A stretch of 64,000 nt of DNA from an uncultured Lachnospiraceae bacterium (GTDB taxonomy: Bacteria > Bacillota > Clostridia > Lachnospirales > Lachnospiraceae): positions 1 through 64,000 of the forward strand of contig CAJTUC010000014.1 in the NCBI GenBank assembly GCA_910579395.1, given 5' to 3'. How positions within the stretch are numbered: position 1 is the stretch's first letter; each line of letters starts with the position of its first letter. Position numbers and translations under genes: made by a program. The notes below the pieces were generated by a model. The model saw only the letters and a program-made list of their open reading frames with translations, was not told where the DNA came from and made no database searches. This document shows, piece after piece, positions 26,513 to 34,710 of this stretch.

Positions 26513-26590
26513 AAAGATTTTCGTAAGAGACGAAAAAACCGTCTCTAAGAAAATCTAAGTTTTAGCCGAAAGAATCGCTCTGCGATTCTT
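26507..26590 (+). repeat. Two-hairpin CTAAG element between rplB and rpsS
   Basis: GGCTAAAA-AGATTTTC (26507-26522, including the rplB stop codon) pairs with GAAAATCT (26549-26556) and TTTTAGCC (26560-26567). The inner tip is GAGACG/CGTCTC. The second hairpin is AAGAATCGC/GCGATTCTT (26570-26590). It has the same architecture as the 25448 copy with different paired bases. Confidence 0.7.
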
Positions 26591-26631
26591 CCAGAGTAAT
26601 AAAAGCCATACAAATTATAGGAGGAGAAATC

Positions 26632-26913
26632 ATGGCAAGATCACTGAAAAAAGGACCATTTGCAGATGCAAGCTTATTGAAAAAAGTAGATGCTATGAAT
26701 GAATCAGGTAAGAAACAGGTCATTAAGACCTGGTCCCGCCGTTCTACTATTTTCCCGTCATTCGTTGGACATACATTTGCTGTTCATGATGGCAGAAAGC
26801 ATGTACCTGTATATGTTACGGAAGATATGGTTGGGCATAAACTCGGTGAGTTCGTTGCAACCAGAACTTATAGAGGACATGATAAGGACGAAAGAAAGTC
26901 CAAAGTTCGCTAA
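26632..26913 (+). CDS. rpsS: 30S ribosomal protein S19
   Basis: A 93-residue protein of the 30S head. RSLKKGPFADASLLKKVD, TWSRRSTIFPSFVGHTFAVHDGRKHVPVYVTEDMVGHKLGEF are conserved. AGGAGG precedes the start. It contacts S13 and A-site tRNA. Confidence 0.98.
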   Translation: MARSLKKGPFADASLLKKVDAMNESGKKQVIKTWSRRSTIFPSFVGHTFAVHDGRKHVPVYVTEDMVGHKLGEFVATRTYRGHDKDERKSKVR

Positions 26914-26933
26914 ATTGAAAGGAGGTTTTATCT

Positions 26934-27320
26934 ATGGCTAAAGGACATAGATCCCAGATAAAAAGAGAGAGAAATGCGAACAAGGATACAAGACCTTCAG
27001 CAAAGTTATCTTATGCGAGAGTGTCTGTACAAAAAGCTTGTTTCGTATTAGATGCCATCAGAGGCAAGGATGTAACTACGGCATTAGCTATTCTGGAATA
27101 TAATCCAAGATACGCATCCAGCATCATTAAGAAATTATTGGAGTCAGCAATCGCGAACGCTGAGAATAATAACGGAATGAATGCAGAGAACCTTTATGTT
27201 GCAGAATGTTATGCAAATAAAGGACCTACTATGAAGAGAATCAGACCAAGAGCGCAGGGCAGGGCTTATCGTATCGAGAAGAGAATGAGCCATATCACAG
27301 TTGTTCTGGATGAAAGATAG
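26934..27320 (+). CDS. rplV: 50S ribosomal protein L22
   Basis: A 128-residue protein whose beta-hairpin lines the exit tunnel. KLSYARVSVQKACFVLDAIRGKDV and the hairpin PTMKRIRPRAQGRAYRIEKRMSHITVVL are seen; changes in this loop give macrolide resistance in other species. AAAGGAGG lies upstream. Confidence 0.98.
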   Translation: MAKGHRSQIKRERNANKDTRPSAKLSYARVSVQKACFVLDAIRGKDVTTALAILEYNPRYASSIIKKLLESAIANAENNNGMNAENLYVAECYANKGPTMKRIRPRAQGRAYRIEKRMSHITVVLDER

Positions 27321-27344
27321 GGATGATATAGGAAGGAGAAAAAC

Positions 27345-28001
27345 ATGGGACAGAAAGTTAATCCTCACGGCCTCAGAGTCGGCATAATTAAAGAATGGGA
27401 TTCCAAATGGTATGCTGATGCGGAATTTTCTGATTTCTTAGTAGAAGATTACAACATCAGAAAGTACCTGAAGAAGAAATTATACAGCGCTGGTATCTCC
27501 AAGATTGAAATCGAGAGAGCATCGGACAGAGTAAAAATTGTTATTTATACCGCAAAACCGGGTGTAGTGATCGGTAAGGGCGGTGCAGAGATTGAAGTTA
27601 CTAAGAAAGAACTTTCCAAGCTGACGAACAAGAAAGTTCTGGTAGATATTAAGGAAATCAAGAGACCGGACAGAGATGCACAGCTTGTCGCAGAGAATAT
27701 TGCACAGCAGCTGGAGAATCGTGTATCCTTCAGACGTGCCATGAAATCTTGTATGGGCAGAACTATGAAGGCAGGTGCACTCGGCATCAAGACTGCCTGC
27801 TCCGGACGTCTGGGCGGTGCTGATATGGCTCGTACAGAGTTTTACAGTGACGGTACGATTCCGCTTCAGACTTTAAGAGCTGATATTGATTACGGCTTTG
27901 CAGAAGCTGATACAACTTATGGTAAAGTTGGCGTCAAAGTATGGATTTACAAAGGCGAGGTACTTCCTACTAAATCAAACAAGGAAGGGAGCGATAAATA
28001 A
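27345..28001 (+). CDS. rpsC: 30S ribosomal protein S3
   Basis: A 218-residue protein at the mRNA entry channel. GQKVNPHGLRVGIIK is the start, VVIGKGGAEIE is the KH-domain GxxG loop, and GALGIKTACSGRLGGADMAR follows in the C-terminal domain. Its stop shares one base with the rplP start. Confidence 0.98.
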   Translation: MGQKVNPHGLRVGIIKEWDSKWYADAEFSDFLVEDYNIRKYLKKKLYSAGISKIEIERASDRVKIVIYTAKPGVVIGKGGAEIEVTKKELSKLTNKKVLVDIKEIKRPDRDAQLVAENIAQQLENRVSFRRAMKSCMGRTMKAGALGIKTACSGRLGGADMARTEFYSDGTIPLQTLRADIDYGFAEADTTYGKVGVKVWIYKGEVLPTKSNKEGSDK

Positions 28002-28438
28002 TGTTAATGCCAAAAAGAGTAAAACGTCGTAAACAGTTCCGTGGTTCTATGGCTGGAAAAGCTACTCGTGGTAATACGATCACTTATGGTGAGTGGGGTA
28101 TTGTAGCAATGGAACCATGTTGGATTAAATCGAACCAGATTGAAGCAGCCCGTGTTGCGATGACTCGTTATATCAAACGTGGTGGTAAAGTCTGGATAAA
28201 GATTTTCCCTGATAAACCAGTAACAGCAAAACCAGCAGAAACACGTATGGGTTCCGGAAAAGGTACCTTGGAATACTGGGTAGCAGTTGTTAAGCCAGGA
28301 CGCGTAATGTTCGAAATTGCAGGAGTATCTGAAGAGATAGCAAAAGAAGCATTACGTCTTGCAACACATAAGCTTCCATGTAGATGTAAAATCGTTTCTA
28401 AAGCAGACTTGGAAGGCGGTGTATCAAATGAAAACTAA
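28001..28438 (+). CDS. rplP: 50S ribosomal protein L16
   Basis: A 145-residue protein near the A-site of the large subunit. LMPKRVKRRKQFRGSMAGKATRGN is the family N-terminus and GKGTLEYWVAVVKPGRVMFE the core. It is tightly packed between rpsC (one-base overlap) and rpmC (11-bp overlap). Confidence 0.98.
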   Translation: MLMPKRVKRRKQFRGSMAGKATRGNTITYGEWGIVAMEPCWIKSNQIEAARVAMTRYIKRGGKVWIKIFPDKPVTAKPAETRMGSGKGTLEYWVAVVKPGRVMFEIAGVSEEIAKEALRLATHKLPCRCKIVSKADLEGGVSNEN

Positions 28439-28637
28439 TAAGTATGTAGAAGATTTACAGAAAAAATCAGATGCAGAATTAGCACAGGAACTGGTAGATG
28501 CTAAAAAAGAACTTTTCAATTTGAGATTCCAGAACGCAACAAATCAGTTAGATAATACGGCAAGAATTAAAGAAGTAAGAAGAAATATTGCGAGAATTCA
28601 GACCGTAATCACTCAGAAAGCGAAAGCGGCTAATTAG
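28428..28637 (+). CDS. rpmC: 50S ribosomal protein L29
   Basis: A 69-residue helical hairpin protein near the tunnel exit. DLQKKSDAELAQELVDAKKELFNLRFQ and TARIKEVRRNIARIQTV are typical. The ATG at 28428 lies inside the end of rplP, which gives the normal length; longer in-frame starts are not supported. Confidence 0.96.
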   Translation: MKTNKYVEDLQKKSDAELAQELVDAKKELFNLRFQNATNQLDNTARIKEVRRNIARIQTVITQKAKAAN

Positions 28638-28651
28638 GAGGAGGATGTGTC

Positions 28652-28906
28652 GTGGAAAGAAATTTGAGAAAAACCCGTACTGGCAAAGTGACCAGTAATA
28701 AAATGGATAAGACAATTGTTGTAGCGATTGAAGACCATGTTAAGCATCCGCTTTACGGTAAAATTGTAAAAAAGACCTATAAGCTGAAAGCACATGATGA
28801 AAATAATGAGTGCAACATTGGCGATACCGTTAAAGTAATGGAGACAAGGCCGTTATCGAAAGATAAAAGATGGAGACTTGTTGAAGTTGTCGAAAAAGTG
28901 AAATAG
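28652..28906 (+). CDS. rpsQ: 30S ribosomal protein S17
   Basis: An 84-residue OB-fold primary binder of 16S rRNA. RNLRKTRTGKVTSNKMDKTIVVAIE and HPLYGKIVKKTYKLKAHDE are conserved. Translation starts at GTG, directed by AGGAGGAGG nine bases upstream. Confidence 0.97.
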   Translation: MERNLRKTRTGKVTSNKMDKTIVVAIEDHVKHPLYGKIVKKTYKLKAHDENNECNIGDTVKVMETRPLSKDKRWRLVEVVEKVK

Positions 28907-28926
28907 GCTGGAAGGAGAAAGGTAGT

Positions 28927-29295
28927 ATGATTCAACAGGAAAGCAGACTCAAGGTTGCTGATAACACTGGTGCTAAAGAACTTCTGTGCATCAGAGTCGT
29001 AGGTGGATCTACAAGAAGATATGCACGCATTGGCGATATTATTGTTGCTACTGTTAAAGATGCAACACCAGGCGGCGTTGTAAAAAAAGGCGATGTTGTG
29101 AAGGCCGTAGTTGTTCGCAGCGTAAAAGGTGCTCGTCGTAAAGACGGTTCTTATATCAGATTTGACGAAAATGCTGCTGTTATCATCAAAGATGACAAGA
29201 CTCCGAGAGGAACCCGTATTTTTGGACCAGTAGCAAGAGAGCTTCGTGATAAACAGTTTATGAAAATTGTTTCACTGGCTCCGGAAGTATTATAG
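28927..29295 (+). CDS. rplN: 50S ribosomal protein L14
   Basis: A 122-residue beta-barrel protein at the subunit interface and RsfS binding site. MIQQESRLKVADNTGAKELLCIRVVGG and the C-terminus IFGPVARELRDKQFMKIVSLAPEVL match the family over the full length. Confidence 0.98.
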   Translation: MIQQESRLKVADNTGAKELLCIRVVGGSTRRYARIGDIIVATVKDATPGGVVKKGDVVKAVVVRSVKGARRKDGSYIRFDENAAVIIKDDKTPRGTRIFGPVARELRDKQFMKIVSLAPEVL

Positions 29296-29306
29296 GAGGT
29301 GCCGGT

Positions 29307-29618
29307 ATGTCAACAATGAAGATTAAAAAGGGCGATACCGTAAAAGTTATCGCCGGCAAGGATAAAGATAAAGAAGGCAAAGTCGTTTCCGTGGACAGAA
29401 AGAACGGCAGAGTCTTAGTGGAAGGAATTAATAAAGTTACAAAGCATGAGAAACCTTCGGCTGCAAATCAGAACGGCGGTATCGTTCAGAAAGAAGCTCC
29501 AATCGATATTTCCAATGTTATGTATGTGCATAAAGGAAAACCGACGAGAATCGGTTTTAAGATGGAGAATGGCAAGAAGGTTCGTTTCGCAAAATCCACA
29601 GGCGACATCGTTGATTAA
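29307..29618 (+). CDS. rplX: 50S ribosomal protein L24
   Basis: A 103-residue assembly initiator with an N-terminal KOW motif (MKIKKGDTVKVIAGKDKDKEGKV) and the NKVTKHEKPSAANQNGGI loop. TAGGAGGTGCC lies before the ATG, 11 bp after rplN. Confidence 0.98.
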   Translation: MSTMKIKKGDTVKVIAGKDKDKEGKVVSVDRKNGRVLVEGINKVTKHEKPSAANQNGGIVQKEAPIDISNVMYVHKGKPTRIGFKMENGKKVRFAKSTGDIVD

Positions 29619-29642
29619 TTCTAAGGAAGGAGGTCTAAAAAG

Positions 29643-30182
29643 TTGAGTAGACTTAAGGATATGTATAAAGACGAGATCGTAGATGCTATGATCAAGAAGT
29701 TTGGATATAAAAATATTATGGAAGTTCCGAAACTTGATAAGATCGTAATCAACATGGGTGTTGGTGAAGCGAAGGAAAATGCAAAAGTTTTGGAATCAGC
29801 TGTCAGTGACATGGAAACCATCACAGGGCAGAAAGCAATTATTACCAAGGCTAAGAACTCTATTGCTAACTTCAAAATCAGAGAAGGTCAGGCAATCGGA
29901 TGTAAAACGACTCTTCGCGGTGATAAGATGTATGAGTTCCTTGACAGACTGGTAAATCTTGCATTGCCCCGTGTGCGTGACTTCAGAGGTGTAAATCCCA
30001 ACGCATTTGACGGCAGAGGAAATTATGCACTTGGAATTAAGGAACAGCTTATTTTCCCGGAAATCGAATATGATAAGATTGACAAGGTAAGAGGTATGGA
30101 TGTTATCATTGTAACAACGGCTAAGACAGATGAAGAGGCCCGTGAGTTATTAAGATTGTTTAACATGCCATTTGCTAAGTAG
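29643..30182 (+). CDS. rplE: 50S ribosomal protein L5
   Basis: A 179-residue 5S rRNA-binding protein of the central protuberance. VPKLDKIVINMGVGEAKENAK and GRGNYALGIKEQLIFPEIEYDKID are conserved. The start is TTG, nine bases after AAGGAGG, and the distance to L24 leaves no better choice. Confidence 0.97.
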   Translation: MSRLKDMYKDEIVDAMIKKFGYKNIMEVPKLDKIVINMGVGEAKENAKVLESAVSDMETITGQKAIITKAKNSIANFKIREGQAIGCKTTLRGDKMYEFLDRLVNLALPRVRDFRGVNPNAFDGRGNYALGIKEQLIFPEIEYDKIDKVRGMDVIIVTTAKTDEEARELLRLFNMPFAK

Positions 30183-30196
30183 AAGGAGGTAAATTC

Positions 30197-30382
30197 ATGG
30201 CTAAAACAGCAATGAAGATAAAACAGCAGCGTAAACCCAAATTCTCTACGAGAGAATACAGCCGGTGCAAAATTTGTGGTCGTCCACATGCTTATTTAAG
30301 AAAATACGGAATTTGCAGAATTTGCTTCCGTGAGTTAGCATATAAAGGCCAGATTCCTGGCGTTCGTAAAGCTAGTTGGTAA
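30197..30382 (+). CDS. rpsN: 30S ribosomal protein S14, zinc type
   Basis: A 61-residue S14 of the short zinc-binding (type Z) form. Two CxxC pairs, CKICGRPH and CRICF, bind one zinc. KTAMKIKQQRKPKFSTREYSRC is the N-terminus and GQIPGVRKASW the end. Confidence 0.98.
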   Translation: MAKTAMKIKQQRKPKFSTREYSRCKICGRPHAYLRKYGICRICFRELAYKGQIPGVRKASW

Positions 30383-30406
30383 AATAAAGAGAAGGAGGCA
30401 ATTCAA

Positions 30407-30808
30407 ATGACAATGAGCGATCCTATTGCAGATATGCTTACAAGAATCCGTAATGCGAACACTGCAAAACATGATACAGTAGATGTGCCGTCATCTAAAA
30501 TGAAGCTGGCTATTGCACAGATTCTTCTGGATGAAGGGTATATTAAGAAATTCGATATAATTGAAGATGGAAATTTCAAAACAATCCATATTACATTAAA
30601 ATATGGTGAGGATAAGAACGATAAGATTATTTCCGGTATCAAGAGAATTTCCAAACCTGGTCTTCGTGTATATGCCGGTAAAGAAGATCTTCCGAAAGTT
30701 CTTGGTGGTCTTGGTATTGCAATCATCTCTACCAACCAGGGCGTTATCACGGATAAGAAAGCAAGAGAGCTTCAGGTCGGCGGCGAGGTGCTGGCATTCG
30801 TCTGGTAA
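30407..30808 (+). CDS. rpsH: 30S ribosomal protein S8
   Basis: A 133-residue 16S central-domain binder, the spc-operon repressor in E. coli. MSDPIADMLTRIRNANTAKHDTVDVPSSKMK and the end STNQGVITDKKARELQVGGEVLAFVW are typical. Two hairpin elements follow directly. Confidence 0.98.
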   Translation: MTMSDPIADMLTRIRNANTAKHDTVDVPSSKMKLAIAQILLDEGYIKKFDIIEDGNFKTIHITLKYGEDKNDKIISGIKRISKPGLRVYAGKEDLPKVLGGLGIAIISTNQGVITDKKARELQVGGEVLAFVW

Positions 30809-30810
30809 AA

Positions 30811-30951
30811 GCCGAAAAGTTTTACTAAGGTGTGAAAGGACCACACCTAAGAAAAACTATATTTCAGCTGACAAAAAGAATTTCTAAGATGGCAAAAGAC
30901 TCCATCTAAGAAATGCTGTATTTCGTCGGACAGAATTGCAGGGCAATTCTG
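30811..30951 (+). repeat. Double CTAAG hairpin element between rpsH and rplF
   Basis: Two copies stand in tandem. Copy 1 (30811-30868) has AGTTTT/AAAACT and a GGTGTG/CACACC tip. Copy 2 (30868-30928) has ATTTCT/AGAAAT and a GATGG/CCATC tip. The second-hairpin module CAGAATTG/CAATTCTG (30931-30951) follows copy 2. The core CTAAG and the TATTTC spacer are kept while the stems differ. Confidence 0.7.
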
Positions 30952-31013
30952 TAAGGTTAATAAAATAATAACAATAGCGCATGGCGCACAAATAAAATTA
31001 GGAGGGTACGGGC

Positions 31014-31556
31014 ATGTCACGAATAGGAAGAATGCCAATCGCAATTCCCGCAGGAGTTACTGTGGATGTTGCAGAAAATAATAAAGTGACTGTAAAAGGT
31101 CCAAAGGGAACACTTGAGAGAGTGCTTCCGGCTGAGATGGAAATCAAAGTAGAGGGCGCGGAAGTTCTTGTTTCCAGACCGAACGACTTAAAGAAAATGA
31201 AATCTTTACACGGTCTGACAAGAACATTGATTCACAATATGGTTGTCGGTGTGACCGATGGATTTGAAAAGAAACTGGAAGTAAACGGTGTTGGTTACAG
31301 AGCATCCAAATCAGGCAAGGTACTGACCCTGAACCTTGGATATTCCCATCCGGTCGAGATGACTGATCCGGAAGGTATCGAAACCGTTATGGAAGGACAG
31401 AACGTCATCATCGTTAAAGGTATTGATAAAGAAAAAGTTGGCCAATTCGCTGCTGAAATCAGAGATAAGAGAAGACCGGAACCTTATAAGGGCAAAGGTA
31501 TTAAATATGCTGATGAAACGATCAGACGTAAAGTTGGTAAGACTGGTAAGAAATAA
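31014..31556 (+). CDS. rplF: 50S ribosomal protein L6
   Basis: A 180-residue two-domain protein near the factor-binding site. SRIGRMPIAIPAGVTV, LHGLTRTLIHNMVVGVTDGFEKKLEVNGVGYRA and the end RRPEPYKGKGIKYADETIRRKVGKTGKK match full-length L6. Confidence 0.98.
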   Translation: MSRIGRMPIAIPAGVTVDVAENNKVTVKGPKGTLERVLPAEMEIKVEGAEVLVSRPNDLKKMKSLHGLTRTLIHNMVVGVTDGFEKKLEVNGVGYRASKSGKVLTLNLGYSHPVEMTDPEGIETVMEGQNVIIVKGIDKEKVGQFAAEIRDKRRPEPYKGKGIKYADETIRRKVGKTGKK

Positions 31557-31576
31557 CAGATAAGGAGAGTATGAAA

Positions 31577-31945
31577 ATGGTTAGTAAAGAATCGAGACAA
31601 AAAGTTCGTGTTAAGAAGCATAAAAGAATGCGTAACCATTTAAGCGGTACTGCGCAGAAACCACGCTTGGCTGTATTCAGAAGTAATAATCATATGTATG
31701 CTCAAATTATTGACGATACAGTTGGAAATACATTAGTTGCAGCTTCTACTCTGGAAAAAGAGATCAAGGCTGAACTGGAAAAGACCAATAACGTTGATGC
31801 CGCGGCATATTTAGGAACAGTAATTGCTAAGAGAGCAGTTGAAAAAGGTATTAAGACGGTTGTTTTTGACAGAGGCGGCTTTATATACCAGGGTAAAATT
31901 GCAGCATTAGCTGATGCAGCCAGAGAAGCTGGATTAGAATTCTAG
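31577..31945 (+). CDS. rplR: 50S ribosomal protein L18
   Basis: A 122-residue 5S rRNA-binding protein. VSKESRQKVRVKKHKRMRNHLSGTAQKPRLAVFRSNNHMYAQIIDD and VVFDRGGFIYQGKIAALADAAREAGLEF are seen. ATG 31577 is nine bases from AAGGAG and gives the family N-terminus; ATG 31571 is too close. Confidence 0.97.
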   Translation: MVSKESRQKVRVKKHKRMRNHLSGTAQKPRLAVFRSNNHMYAQIIDDTVGNTLVAASTLEKEIKAELEKTNNVDAAAYLGTVIAKRAVEKGIKTVVFDRGGFIYQGKIAALADAAREAGLEF

Positions 31946-31963
31946 GAAGGGAGAGAAAATCAC

Positions 31964-32473
31964 ATGAGACATACAATCATTGATGCCAGTCAATTAGAAT
32001 TGACTGAAAAAGTTGTAACTATCAAACGTGTTACTAAGGTTGTAAAGGGTGGTCGTAACTTCCGTTTCACAGCATTGGTAGTTGTAGGGGATGGCAACGG
32101 CCATGTAGGGGCCGGACTTGGAAAGGCAACTGAAATTCCAGAGGCTATCCGTAAAGGAAAAGAGGACGCGATCAAGAATCTGGTAACGGTTGCTCTTGAC
32201 CCGAACCACAGTATTACACATGATTTTATCGGACAGTTTGGTTCCGCATCTGTTCTCTTAAAGAGAGCTCCGGAAGGTACCGGTATCATCGCCGGTGGTC
32301 CTGCCCGTGTCGTATGCGAGCTTGCAGGCATTTCCAATATCCGTACGAAATCTTTGGGTTCTAACAACAAACAGAATGTCGTACTTGCTACAATCGCAGG
32401 TCTTCGCCAGTTAAAGACTCCTGAAGAGGTGGCTAAGAACCGTGGTAAGTCTGTTGAAGAAGTTATGGCTTAA
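31964..32473 (+). CDS. rpsE: 30S ribosomal protein S5
   Basis: A 169-residue decoding-fidelity protein. VVTIKRVTKVVKGGRNFRFTALVVVGDGNGHVGAGLGKA is the dsRNA-binding domain, including the loop altered in spectinomycin resistance in other species. The C-terminal domain ends at VEEVMA. Confidence 0.98.
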   Translation: MRHTIIDASQLELTEKVVTIKRVTKVVKGGRNFRFTALVVVGDGNGHVGAGLGKATEIPEAIRKGKEDAIKNLVTVALDPNHSITHDFIGQFGSASVLLKRAPEGTGIIAGGPARVVCELAGISNIRTKSLGSNNKQNVVLATIAGLRQLKTPEEVAKNRGKSVEEVMA

Positions 32474-32520
32474 TGCAAAAGTCAGATTGCAAAAGACTGA
32501 GAAAGGAGCAGGGATATAAA

Positions 32521-32718
32521 ATGGCAGCAAAGAAAGCAGAAAAAACATTAAAAATAACGTTAGTGAAATCTACGATTGGCCAGGTTCCGAAGGCGAAAGC
32601 AACAATTGAAGCAATGGGGCTCAGAAAAATCGGGCAGACCGTTGAATTACCGGATAATGGCGCTACACATGGCCAGATTCAGAGAGTAAGACACATGGTC
32701 AAAGTAGAAGAAGCATAA
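32521..32718 (+). CDS. rpmD: 50S ribosomal protein L30
   Basis: A 65-residue protein. LKITLVKSTIGQVPKAKATIEAMGLRKIGQTVELPDN matches L30. ATG 32521 follows AAAGGAG; the frame is open further upstream but without family sequence. Confidence 0.96.
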   Translation: MAAKKAEKTLKITLVKSTIGQVPKAKATIEAMGLRKIGQTVELPDNGATHGQIQRVRHMVKVEEA

Positions 32719-32753
32719 ATCGGAAATTTCATAGAGAAAGGAGCATAGTTAGC

Positions 32754-33194
32754 ATGGAATTATCAAATTTAAGACCTGCAGAAGGTTCCAAACACAGTGA
32801 TAATTTTAGAAGAGGCCGCGGACATGGTTCGGGAAACGGCAAGACGGCCGGTAAAGGACATAAAGGCCAGAAAGCCCGTTCCGGAGCACCGAGAATCGGT
32901 TTTGAAGGTGGTCAGATGCCATTATACAGACGTATTCCCAAGAGAGGTTTCAAATGCAGAAACACGAAGGAAATCGTTGCGGTTAATCTGAGCGCACTGG
33001 AAGTATTTGATAACGGCGCTACGGTTGATGTTGATGCGTTACTGGAAAAAGGAATTGTGAAACATCCTCGTGATGGTGTAAAAATCCTTGGAAATGGAGA
33101 ATTGACCAAAAAACTCGATGTAAAGGTTAATGCGTACAGCGCATCCGCGAAAGAAAAAATCGAGGCACTTGGTGGAACAACAGAGGTGATGTAA
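32754..33194 (+). CDS. rplO: 50S ribosomal protein L15
   Basis: A 146-residue protein. MELSNLRPAEGSKHSDNFRRGRGHGSGNGKTAGKGHKGQKARSG is the glycine-rich, rRNA-threading N-terminus. Its stop TAA and the secY ATG overlap by one base. Confidence 0.97.
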   Translation: MELSNLRPAEGSKHSDNFRRGRGHGSGNGKTAGKGHKGQKARSGAPRIGFEGGQMPLYRRIPKRGFKCRNTKEIVAVNLSALEVFDNGATVDVDALLEKGIVKHPRDGVKILGNGELTKKLDVKVNAYSASAKEKIEALGGTTEVM

Positions 33195-34507
33195 TGTTTA
33201 CAACCCTAAAAAATGCTTTTAAAATCAAGGAATTAAGAAAGAAAATCTTCTTTACATTCGCAATGTTAGTTGTGATCCGTTTTGGGTCACAGCTTCCGGT
33301 TCCCGGCGTTGACAGAACCTATTTTGCAACATGGTTCGCACAGCAGACCGGCGATGCGTTTAATTTCTTTGATGCTTTTACAGGCGGCTCCTTTTTAAGG
33401 ATGTCCGTTCTGGCATTGAATATCACGCCGTATATCACATCATCCATTATCATGCAGCTGCTTACTATTGCAATTCCGAAATTGGAAGAGATGCAGCGTG
33501 ATGGCGAAGACGGTAGAAAGAAGATTGCGTCCATTACCCGTTATGTGACGGTAGGGCTTTCTTTGATCGAATCGTCTGCTATGGCGATTGGTTTTGGCCG
33601 TCAGGGCCTGCTCGAGACCTATAATGTATTCAGTATCATTACGGTCGTTGCGGCGTTGACTGCGGGTAGTGCGTTCCTGATGTGGATTGGTGAGAGAATT
33701 ACCGAAAACGGTGTTGGGAACGGTATTTCTATCGTTCTGACGATTAACATTATCTCCCGAATGCCGGCAGATATTACAACTCTGTTTGAGCAGTTTGTTT
33801 TCGGAAAATCGATTGCGAAAGCAGTTGTAGCGGCTATAATCATATTTGCAATTATTATCGGAATGGTGATTCTTGTCATTATATTAAATAATGGCGTAAG
33901 AAAAATCCCGGTACAGTATGCAAAAAAGGTACAGGGCAGAAAGATGGTCGGCGGACAGACCACAAATATTCCGTTAAAGGTAAATACCTCGGGTGTTATT
34001 CCTGTTATTTTTGCATCTTCCCTGATGCAGCTTCCGGTCATTGTCTGTTCTTTCTTTAATGTTAACGGAACAGGATTCTGGGGAGAAGTTTTGAGAGGAT
34101 TGAATTCGAGCTACTGGTGCAATCCGCAGCAGCCTGTTTATTCAATTGGTCTGGTCGTATATGTAGCGTTGGTTATTGCATTTGCCTACTTCTATACTTC
34201 CATTACTTTCAATCCGCTTGAAATTGCCGATAATATGAAGCGGCAGGGTGGTTTTATTCCGGGTATCAGACCGGGTAAGCCGACCAGTGAGTATTTGACG
34301 AGAATTTTGAACTATATCGTTTTTATCGGTGCAGTCGGACTTACAATCGTATGTGTCGTGCCGTATTTCTTTAACGGTATCTTCAATGCGAGTGTGTCCT
34401 TTGGGGGAACGAGCCTTATCATCATCGTCAGCGTTGTTCTGGAGACGATAAAGCAGATCGAATCGCAGATGATGGTTCGGAACTATAAAGGATTTTTAAA
34501 TGATTAA
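33194..34507 (+). CDS. secY: Preprotein translocase subunit SecY
   Basis: A 437-residue channel protein with ten membrane segments. FGSQLPVPGVD, LNITPYITSSIIMQLLTIAIPKLEEMQRDGEDGRKKI (plug and cytoplasmic loop) and FNPLEIADNMKRQGGFIPGIRPGKPT (C4/C5 loop for SecA and the ribosome) are conserved. It is translationally coupled to rplO, as usual in the spc operon. Confidence 0.98.
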   Translation: MFTTLKNAFKIKELRKKIFFTFAMLVVIRFGSQLPVPGVDRTYFATWFAQQTGDAFNFFDAFTGGSFLRMSVLALNITPYITSSIIMQLLTIAIPKLEEMQRDGEDGRKKIASITRYVTVGLSLIESSAMAIGFGRQGLLETYNVFSIITVVAALTAGSAFLMWIGERITENGVGNGISIVLTINIISRMPADITTLFEQFVFGKSIAKAVVAAIIIFAIIIGMVILVIILNNGVRKIPVQYAKKVQGRKMVGGQTTNIPLKVNTSGVIPVIFASSLMQLPVIVCSFFNVNGTGFWGEVLRGLNSSYWCNPQQPVYSIGLVVYVALVIAFAYFYTSITFNPLEIADNMKRQGGFIPGIRPGKPTSEYLTRILNYIVFIGAVGLTIVCVVPYFFNGIFNASVSFGGTSLIIIVSVVLETIKQIESQMMVRNYKGFLND

Positions 34508-34512
34508 GACAA

Positions 34513-34645
34513 CACGAAAAGATGTTCTAAGACAAACGCAAAGAGATGTTCTAAGACACCGCATCAGAGGATGCGCTGCCTAAGAACATCTAGCTGTCGT
34601 TTTACGACAGCTTTTTGCGTGAAAGAATCGCCGATGGCGATTCTT
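34513..34645 (+). repeat. CTAAG hairpin element with internal terminator between secY and adk
   Basis: The left arm AGATGTTCTAAGACA occurs twice (34520-34534 and 34544-34558) and can pair with AGAACATCT (34583-34591) around a CGCATC-AGAG-GATGCG tip. AGCTGTCG/CGACAGCT with a T-run (34592-34616) is a good rho-independent terminator shape, and AAGAATCGCC/GGCGATTCTT (34623-34645) is the second hairpin. The duplicated left arm offers two alternative pairings. Confidence 0.7.
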
Positions 34646-34710
34646 CCTGTGTTTTTGGATTTATGCATTGGCAGAGTAGAAATGAAATGGTTGGGGAGAG
34701 GAATAAGACT

